Part shown: piece by piece, positions 16,523-22,605 of the stretch
Position numbering within the stretch: the first letter of the stretch is position 1
Layout: the number at the start of each line of letters is the position of its first letter
Assembly: GCF_014773265.1 (NCBI RefSeq)
Contig: NZ_JACWMY010000002.1
Span: 310,001 to 374,000, forward strand
DNA from: Mucilaginibacter pankratovii
GTDB lineage: Bacteria > Bacteroidota > Bacteroidia > Sphingobacteriales > Sphingobacteriaceae
DNA length: 64,000 nt
Reading direction: 5' to 3'
Translations under genes and position numbers: made by a program
Notes under the pieces: generated by a model
Seen by the model: only the letters and a program-made list of their open reading frames with translations
What the model was told of the DNA's origin: nothing
The model's database searches: none

Positions 16523-16933
16523 ATGAAAAAAATAATGATGATTTGCGCAGTGTTTTTAGGCTTAGCCTTCACTGCAAATACAGCGATGGCGCAGGATGAT
16601 ACCAAAGCCGAGTTTAAATTCACTGAAGAAAAGCACGATTTTGGTAAAATACCAAAGGGCGTACCCGTTACCACCGTATTTGAATTTACTAACGTTGGCC
16701 AGGAGCCTCTTATTTTAACCGATGTACGCCCTACCTGCGGCTGTACCATTGCCGATTATACCAAAACACCGGTATTAAAAGGAGGTAAAGGTTCAATCAA
16801 GATCACCTACAACGCAGCTGGTGTATCGGCATTTAACAAAACCATTGTAGTTACATCAAACTCTAAAACACCTACCAAATATTTAATTATATCAGGCGAG
16901 GTTGTAGAGAAGGTAACGGCAAGCAGTAAATAA
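16523..16933 (+). CDS. DUF1573 exported protein
   Basis: 136 residues with a signal peptide cleaved after AMAQ. The mature part is one DUF1573 Ig-like domain: FTEEKHDFGKIPKGVPVTTVFEFTNVG, DVRPTCGCTIADY, and PTKYLIISGEV. The TCGCT segment with two cysteines is characteristic. Bacteroidota carry many such secreted single-domain proteins; their role is not established, and one suggestion is binding or structural support in the periplasm. A terminator follows. Confidence 0.85.
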   Translation: MKKIMMICAVFLGLAFTANTAMAQDDTKAEFKFTEEKHDFGKIPKGVPVTTVFEFTNVGQEPLILTDVRPTCGCTIADYTKTPVLKGGKGSIKITYNAAGVSAFNKTIVVTSNSKTPTKYLIISGEVVEKVTASSK

Positions 16934-16966
16934 GGAGCCTCAGCCCGGCCCTCTTCAGGAGAGAGA
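16934..16966. repeat. Partial GCCTCA/CCCTCT repeat after the DUF1573 gene
   Basis: GAGCCTCAGCCCGGCCCTCTTCAGGAGAGAG resembles the left half of the element at 10269-10350 and starts directly at the stop codon of the preceding gene. Confidence 0.6.
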
Positions 16967-16975
16967 TAAAATTTT

Positions 16976-17004
16976 AAGGCATCGCAAACAGCGGTGCCTT
17001 TTTT
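16976..17004 (+). terminator. Terminator of the DUF1573 gene
   Basis: AAGGCATCGC (16976-16985) pairs with GCGGTGCCTT (16991-17000), one G-U pair included, and is followed by TTTT. Confidence 0.8.
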
Positions 17005-17356
17005 GTTGATAAGAATCTCTCTCCGCGTTATTAAGTTGGTTACGCTTAATGTTTATTTCGAGCGGAGCGCATTAACTGTCCCAAACTGTCCCATCTGATT
17101 TTCTTTTTCGATTTTCATTAATTTTCATATCGTATTTATAATAAGCACCTTATGGATATTATTTAAATAACAGGGATGTCCCAAAGTGTCCCGCCTAAAA
17201 CATGTAAATCACTAACAATCAATGTAAAACAAATTTCAAGGTGTTTCACTCGCTAATTGGGACACTTATTGCGTAAAAAAGCCGATACAGTTACAAGGCC
17301 GGGCGGCGGCAGCCTTTCAACAAACTGAAAAGCCGGTGAGCGTATGATTTTTTTAC
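17005..17356. other. Gene-free stretch with TGTCCCAAA direct repeats
   Basis: No open frame of gene quality. TGTCCCAAACTGTCCC (17077-17092) recurs as TGTCCCAAAGTGTCCC (17177-17192), exactly 100 bases apart, and a reversed GGGACACTT lies at 17259-17267. Each copy is itself two TGTCCC half-sites spaced by four bases. The role is unknown. Confidence 0.6.
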
Positions 17357-17364
17357 TAATTTTG
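17357..17364 (+). promoter_or_regulatory. -7 box directly before the aminotransferase start
   Basis: TAATTTTG is a perfect TAnnTTTG match ending five bases before ATG 17369, so the transcript would start at or within a base or two of the start codon. No clear -33 box is present. Confidence 0.5.
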
Positions 17365-17368
17365 CAGC

Positions 17369-18574
17369 ATGCCAAAAATTTCGCAAAAGGGGCAGCGGAT
17401 GCCAGCCTCGCCTATACGTAAACTAACACCATTTGCCGATAAAGCTAAGCTGGAAGGCAAAAAAGTATATCATTTAAACATTGGCCAGCCGGATATTGAA
17501 ACGCCGGAGGGCATGCTGAACGCCATTAAAAATATAGATTTTAAGGTATGGGCCTATACCCCAAGTGAAGGTACACTTAGCTACCGCAAAAAACTTACAG
17601 AATACTACAATAAACTGGGCTACAACATTACGCCCGAAAATATTATTGTTACCACCGGCGGATCAGAAGCTATCACCATTGCCATGATGAGCTGCCTGGA
17701 TGAGGGCGACGAGGTAATTATTCCCGAGCCTTTTTACGCCAACTACAACGGCTTTGCCAACCAAACCGATGTGATAGTAAAACCCATTTTATCTTATATT
17801 GATAATGGCTTCGCCTTGCCACCTATCAGTGAGTTTGAGAAGCTGATCGGCCCGAAAACAAAGGCGATCATCATTTGCAACCCCAATAACCCAACCGGTT
17901 ACCTGTATTCGCAGGCGGAGCTGGATGCACTGAAAGAACTGGCCCTAAAATACGACCTGTACCTCTTCAGCGATGAAGCTTACCGCGAGTTTTGCTACGA
18001 TGGCCGCACTTTCATCTCCCCCATGCATTTGGATGGATTGGACGAGAACGTAATTATAATGGACACCGTGAGCAAGCGTTACAGCGCCTGCGGTGCACGC
18101 CTGGGTTGCCTTATCACCAAAAACAAAGCGGTTGTTGCCGCGGGCTTAAAGTTTGCGCAGGCACGTTTATCACCTGGCATGGTAGAGCAAATTGCAGGCG
18201 AAGCTGCCGTTGATACCCCCGACGAATACTTCACCGCCGTTAATAAAGAATATACCAAACGCCGCGATACACTGGTAACTGCCCTTAATAAAATAGAAGG
18301 TGTTTACTGCCCTAACCCGGGCGGCGCGTTCTATGTAGTGGCCAAATTCCCGATAGATAATGCCGATAAATTTTGCCAGTGGATGCTGGAAGAATTTAGT
18401 TACGATAACCAAACCGTGATGATGGCACCGGCAACCGGCTTTTACAGCACACCCGGAGCGGGCACCAACGAAGTGCGCATGGCCTACGTATTGAATAACG
18501 ATGACCTGAACAAGGCAATGGTTGTTTTGGCAGAGGGACTTAAAGCATATCCGGGGAAAACAGTTGGCAGTTAG
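17369..18574 (+). CDS. Class I/II PLP-dependent aminotransferase (aspartate aminotransferase-like)
   Basis: 401 residues. Family signatures: LNIGQPDIETP near the front, IIVTTGGSEAITIAM, IICNPNNPTGYLYS (PLP pocket Asn), FSDEAYREFCYDG (Asp/Tyr), and DTVSKRYSACGARLG with the Schiff-base Lys. It transfers amino groups between amino acids such as aspartate or aromatic residues and 2-oxoglutarate in the cytosol; substrate choice is not readable from sequence. The conserved N-terminus MPKISQKGQ supports ATG 17369. The stop TAG lies in a CAGTTAGCAGTTAG repeat, which may have trimmed or extended the tail. Confidence 0.92.
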   Translation: MPKISQKGQRMPASPIRKLTPFADKAKLEGKKVYHLNIGQPDIETPEGMLNAIKNIDFKVWAYTPSEGTLSYRKKLTEYYNKLGYNITPENIIVTTGGSEAITIAMMSCLDEGDEVIIPEPFYANYNGFANQTDVIVKPILSYIDNGFALPPISEFEKLIGPKTKAIIICNPNNPTGYLYSQAELDALKELALKYDLYLFSDEAYREFCYDGRTFISPMHLDGLDENVIIMDTVSKRYSACGARLGCLITKNKAVVAAGLKFAQARLSPGMVEQIAGEAAVDTPDEYFTAVNKEYTKRRDTLVTALNKIEGVYCPNPGGAFYVVAKFPIDNADKFCQWMLEEFSYDNQTVMMAPATGFYSTPGAGTNEVRMAYVLNNDDLNKAMVVLAEGLKAYPGKTVGS

Positions 18575-18660
18575 CAGTTAGCAGTGGGCAACGGAGAGTT
18601 TGCAGTTAGTTGTCTTGATCTAAACACCAATGAACTAATGAACAAGTGAACCAATGAACC
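18561..18660. repeat. Low-complexity repeat joining two genes
   Basis: CAGTTGGCAGTTAGCAGTTAGCAGT (18561 onward) contains the aminotransferase stop, and CAATGAACTAATGAAC, AAGTGAACCAATGAACC further on contains the acyltransferase start codon at 18654. Units are about 7-8 bases. Confidence 0.7.
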
Positions 18661-19688
18661 AACAAAAACTAAGCTGGATAAATAACCTACGGCTGTTGGC
18701 CATGTTTGCCGTGGTGGTTTTGCATACGGCCTCGCCGTTGCTCTTTAATTATAAAACTGTTGCGCTGGGCGATTGGATGGCTGCCGATGTTTATAATGCC
18801 GTTACACGGTTTGCCGTACCGGTTTTTGTGATGATAACAGGTGCATTGGTATTGGGCAAGGATTATGAACTGGGCGACTTCCTGAAGAAACGGCTTGGCC
18901 GCTTGCTCCTCCCCTTCCTGTTTTGGAGCCTGGTTTATGTGGGGTACCAGTGGTACGAAGAGATCATCTACTTTAATCGGGGTACCTGGGGTAATATCAG
19001 CATGGTACTGCATCAGCTTAAGATCGGCAGCTCCTACCATTTATGGTATGTTTATCTGTTGGTGGGCTTATACCTGGTTATCCCCATCATCAGCAAATTT
19101 GTGCGGAATGCTTCGGAGAAAGAGCTCCTTTATTTTTTGGCGATTTGGTTTATCACCATATTAATCAGCAGCCCCTATCTTACCCGTTTTGAAACTGCGG
19201 TAGAACTCCGGTATTTCAGCGGCTATACTGGTTATTTGGTACTCGGTTATTATTTGGCCAATAAACAATTCAATTTTCCGGGAGTAGTGTTTATGGCGGC
19301 GTTAATATTCATCTGCTTCGCCACGGTCATTTCCATCGGCACCTATTATTTGGAGATAAGGACAAAAGAACTGAGCACTTATTTTTACGAACCGGTGGGG
19401 CCTTTTGTGGTGATGCTATCGGTCGGCGGATTCCTCATAGCAAAGAACATCAGGGTAATAATACCGCCCAAATTAGAACGCGTTTTTGCAAATACAAGCA
19501 AATTTACGCTGGGAATTTACTTTAGCCACGCGCTGATATTGAATATACTGGACCTGAATGGTGTTACGTACGCCATCTTCAATCCCTGGCTGAGCATCCC
19601 GCTTGTAGCGCTTTTGTGCTTTGTGATATCGTGGTTATTAATTTATGTTATGAGTAAAGTCCCCGTAGTTAAGCATTTGGCCGGGTAG
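18654..19688 (+). CDS. Membrane acyltransferase (acyltransferase family 3)
   Basis: 344 residues with about ten hydrophobic segments. The N-terminus WINNLRLLAMFAVVVLHTA carries the catalytic-type Arg and His of the acyltransferase-3 family. Members O-acetylate or otherwise acylate surface polysaccharides and lipids at the inner membrane. The start ATG falls in a low-complexity repeat but the family sequence begins within six residues of it. No glycan genes adjoin, so the acceptor is unknown. Confidence 0.85.
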   Translation: MNQQKLSWINNLRLLAMFAVVVLHTASPLLFNYKTVALGDWMAADVYNAVTRFAVPVFVMITGALVLGKDYELGDFLKKRLGRLLLPFLFWSLVYVGYQWYEEIIYFNRGTWGNISMVLHQLKIGSSYHLWYVYLLVGLYLVIPIISKFVRNASEKELLYFLAIWFITILISSPYLTRFETAVELRYFSGYTGYLVLGYYLANKQFNFPGVVFMAALIFICFATVISIGTYYLEIRTKELSTYFYEPVGPFVVMLSVGGFLIAKNIRVIIPPKLERVFANTSKFTLGIYFSHALILNILDLNGVTYAIFNPWLSIPLVALLCFVISWLLIYVMSKVPVVKHLAG

Positions 19689-19746
19689 CCTTATCTGGCA
19701 AAGAATTTGCTTTTAAAGTTCACTGGATACTGCCAAATAAATGCCG

Positions 19747-19754
19747 TATCTTTG
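19747..19754 (+). promoter_or_regulatory. -7 box of ssrA (TATCTTTG)
   Basis: A perfect TAnnTTTG match 43 bases before the mature tmRNA 5' end, so a short precursor leader is removed by processing. The -33 region is weak. Confidence 0.55.
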
Positions 19755-19797
19755 TACTATCTGCAAACTGGCAAATAATACTGCCAACTCAAAAAAT

Positions 19798-20165
19798 GGG
19801 GTCGACCGGAATTGACAGGATGGAGATAAATAAGTAAGCATGCAGCGCGTTGGGTGAATTAGCGCTTAAATCTGAACGCTCAAACTTACAAATGGCGAAA
19901 ATAACTACGCCTTAGCTGCCTAATTTAGAATTAGCATAGCTTTTGTCCCGCCGGTTTTCTGTTCTGTTGGATCGGCAACCGGGGCATCGAAAAACGGAAA
20001 TAGCCTGCTTAAAGGTGTGGTAAGCAAGCGAAACAAAGCACCTAAGGATTAAGGTACAGGTAAGCGGTTAACCTTCCATAGTCTCTACAATTAAATAACA
20101 GCTAAGCATGTAGAAAGCTTACCTTATACCATGTTTGGACGAGGGTTCGAATCCCTCCGGCTCCA
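19798..20165 (+). ncRNA. ssrA: Transfer-messenger RNA
   Basis: 368 bases. The 5' end GGGGTCG pairs with the 3' CGGCTCC (two G-U pairs) to form the acceptor stem, with discriminator A at 20165. The T-arm is GAGGGTTCGAATCCCTC. CCA is not encoded; the next bases are CTT. The tag frame starts at GGC 19894 and reads GENNYALAA, ending TAA at 19921-19923, matching tags of this phylum after the charged alanine. tmRNA rescues stalled ribosomes together with SmpB and marks the product for proteolysis. The molecule is in one piece, not permuted. Confidence 0.97.
19894..19923 (+). other. tmRNA tag reading frame
   Basis: Codons GGC GAA AAT AAC TAC GCC TTA GCT GCC TAA give GENNYALAA and a stop; the resume codon is GGC. 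The terminal LAA is the usual protease recognition end. Confidence 0.9.
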
Positions 20166-20179
20166 CTTAACCATCAAAT

Positions 20180-20216
20180 AATCGCCTTTAAATCAAGCAT
20201 TTAAAGGCGATTTTTG
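20180..20216 (+). terminator. ssrA terminator
   Basis: AATCGCCTTTAAAT and ATTTAAAGGCGATT form a perfect 14-bp stem with a 5-base loop, followed by TTTG, 15 bases after the mature 3' end. Confidence 0.92.
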
Positions 20217-20440
20217 TTTTAGGTGTCAATAGCAATCCGAGACATAAATGAGCGCAGATCGTCAGGTCATCCCCATGAACCAGGATGCATTTTTTTGGAA
20301 ACAAATTAACTGAGGCGCTGCTCTCTATTTCGCCCAATCACCATCCGTAACAAATGAAAACAGCGGTATGTATTACAGAGTAATAGTGCATTATTATTAT
20401 TAAACCAGACACAGCGACTTGCTGCATGTGGACGTGATAA

Positions 20441-20872
20441 TTAGAAATTACTTGTAGACAGTACGATAGTTGAACCAGGATTGGTAACGTCAGCGTCATC
20501 CTCGGCAGTAATGAAAAACTTGACGGGATCGTAAGATAGTACAGAGGTAAATTCAGCATTACGTTCTTTAGAGAACCAAGCTTCGCTGCTTACGAGTTTT
20601 CCAAGGCTTTTGTTGCCATCGCTCTTAGTTTGAACCCAAACGATGTACATTTTGTGCGGCGGGGTTAACCTTGATGGGTCTACAAGGTTATCCACTTTCA
20701 TGGTTACCTGCCGGTTCCCGTTTCCATCTTTACCAAGTTTCACCGAACCCTCGGCCGATGGCACTACTACCGACTTGTCGAAGCGGAGTGATTTTGAACA
20801 GGATACTAACGCGAATGCCATGATTAAAACCATACCGATGTAGCGAAAGGAGTTGAGGGTAAATTTTTTCAT
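20441..20872 (-). CDS. Unknown lipoprotein
   Basis: 143 residues with a lipoprotein signal ending FALVSC (lipidation Cys at about 25). The mature part begins SKSLRFDKSVVVPSAEGSVKLGKDGNG and has beta-strand alternation; it ends with DDADVTNPGSTIVLSTSNF. No family is recognised; the strand pattern resembles small outer-membrane-anchored Ig-like proteins. It stands alone, transcribed away from the signalling cluster to its right. Confidence 0.75.
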   Translation of the reverse strand: MKKFTLNSFRYIGMVLIMAFALVSCSKSLRFDKSVVVPSAEGSVKLGKDGNGNRQVTMKVDNLVDPSRLTPPHKMYIVWVQTKSDGNKSLGKLVSSEAWFSKERNAEFTSVLSYDPVKFFITAEDDADVTNPGSTIVLSTSNF

Positions 20873-21001
20873 AATGATTATTTTCTTAAACTAAGATGCC
20901 ATGCAAACTTATAGTTACACAACACCATCAGTGCAAAAAGGAAGCCAGATAGAAAGCAATGAATGGATTGCGCTAATTGTGTGAATAGTTGATCAAGTCC
21001 A

Positions 21002-21154
21002 TTAACCTACGGCATTTTTTTTCTCAAAATTCGATCTTGCCAATTTAAACCACTCCTGCCCCTCCGTATAATAAGTCGTACTCCTGCCTATCTTTTCTGT
21101 TTTGATCGCCTCCCCATTTATTGTGGATTTAAGTTTAAATTGATGGTCGAAATT
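21002..21154 (-). pseudogene. Remnant of a small protein gene
   Basis: An uninterrupted 50-codon frame bounded upstream by TGA and lacking any start codon. It reads like real protein, with KSTINGEAIKTEKIGRST and TEGQEWFKLARSNFEKKN. A different frame just upstream begins ATGCACTTGATTGAAATT, so a single frameshift near 21155 could have broken the gene. I do not recognise the family. A non-ATG start or sequencing error is an alternative. Confidence 0.4.
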
Positions 21155-21383
21155 TCAATCAAGTGCATTGCAATTAATCGCTTGGTTAGCGGCGTAAATG
21201 TTTAGGTATATGTACATACCGGGTTGGTGGTTTTAACCATTCAAGTAAAAGTCCCCATGGGTATCTTTGGGTAGATACTATAATGTGTTGTTTCTACAAA
21301 TAATAGCCACGTATATCAATTAAATGCCTATGACTATGTATTGGGCGGCGCTACTGAATTTAATGAAGAGACGCCAAACACTG

Positions 21384-21407
21384 ATCACGTAAATTTAGTT
21401 ACGTGAT
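21384..21407. promoter_or_regulatory. Palindrome upstream of the CheB-like gene
   Basis: ATCACGTAA and TTACGTGAT form a perfect 9-bp inverted repeat with a 6-base centre, 19 bases before ATG 21426. Not followed by a T-run, so more like an operator or mRNA hairpin at the start of the signalling cluster than a terminator. Confidence 0.5.
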
Positions 21408-21425
21408 TAAGAGTTAATTAATTAT

Positions 21426-22445
21426 ATGGATAAAAAAGAAAAATCGTTTAAACCTGCCAAGGATAAAATCGTAGTTATTGGAACATCAGCAGGCGGAATG
21501 AACGCTTCTATTGAATTTTTAAAACAACTCAGCCCTGATTTTCCTGCACCAGTTCTGCTGGTACAGCATATATCAGGTGATGCCTCAGGTGAGGCTTTGT
21601 TAAACTCCTTGAATAACAGCACCCCTTTAACTTGCGTTCAGGCGGTACACGGTGAGATGATAAAAAAAGGATACGTTTATCTGGCACCACCCGATCATCA
21701 CCTTTTGGTTAATAAAACCGGGCATTTGCAGGTTACAAAAGGCGCAAGGGAAAACCGGTCGCGGCCCGCAATAGATCCGCTGTTTCGGTCGGCCGCTGTT
21801 GCTTTCGGAAACAGGGCCATCGGTATTATACTATCAGGTTATCTGGATGATGGCACTGCGGGTTTAATAGCTATACAACGGTGCGGCGGCACCTGCATTA
21901 TACAGGACCCAAACGATGCAGAATACCCGGATATGCCTAAAAATGCTTTAAACCAGGTGGACGTTGATTTCTGTTTACCTGTAAAAGAAATGGGCAGCGC
22001 AATAATAGGTATATTGAGCAAGCCATTTAAAAAGCAGCAGGAAATACCAAAAGACATTCAAAAGGAGGCGGAAATTGCCGAACGGGTTGTAGGTGACCTG
22101 GATGCTGTAAACGCATTAGGCGAGCAGGTGCCCTTTAATTGCCCCGGATGCGGGGGCGTACTATGGAAAATGAAGGAAGGGCCCTCCCTGAGGTTCCGTT
22201 GCTTTACCGGGCATGCTTATACCGCTGCAGCTTTACTCTCCGAACAAAATAACAAAATAGAAGAAACCATGTGGACGGCTCTACGCATGTTTGAAGAACG
22301 AAGGAACTTGCTTACAACACTTGCAAAAGACCAAAGTGGCGCTACGGCACGCTCTTCTATAGAACGTGCCGAACTATCCCAGGTGCACATAGACCGCATC
22401 CGCGCTATTTTACTTGCCGACGATTATCGCGGCGAAAGTGAGTAG
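21426..22445 (+). CDS. CheB-type methylesterase with C-terminal zinc-ribbon-like segment
   Basis: 339 residues with no receiver domain. The CheB esterase domain (about 14-200) has the triad: Ser21 in GTSAGG, His48 in VQHIS, Asp142 in LSGYLDDGTAG. A second segment (about 235-270) has CPGCGG and RCFTGHAY, so Cys239, Cys242, Cys259 and His263 could bind zinc. CheB enzymes demethylate or deamidate chemoreceptor glutamates, but here no receptor, CheA, CheW or flagellar gene is present, and the enzyme probably acts on another protein. The next gene encodes a second CheB domain fused to CheR. Confidence 0.88.
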   Translation: MDKKEKSFKPAKDKIVVIGTSAGGMNASIEFLKQLSPDFPAPVLLVQHISGDASGEALLNSLNNSTPLTCVQAVHGEMIKKGYVYLAPPDHHLLVNKTGHLQVTKGARENRSRPAIDPLFRSAAVAFGNRAIGIILSGYLDDGTAGLIAIQRCGGTCIIQDPNDAEYPDMPKNALNQVDVDFCLPVKEMGSAIIGILSKPFKKQQEIPKDIQKEAEIAERVVGDLDAVNALGEQVPFNCPGCGGVLWKMKEGPSLRFRCFTGHAYTAAALLSEQNNKIEETMWTALRMFEERRNLLTTLAKDQSGATARSSIERAELSQVHIDRIRAILLADDYRGESE

Positions 22446-22605
22446 CAAACATAATCTTATTATTTTGGTTATAGGTTTAGAAATTGCCTTTAAATTCAAC
22501 ATAAATTGCTTTTTAGGCAATAATTTTCTTAACAACCTAAGGTTAGTGTAAAGTAAATAACATTAACTTTAGCTGTTAATTACCTACCTAATCTACAACC
22601 CATCA

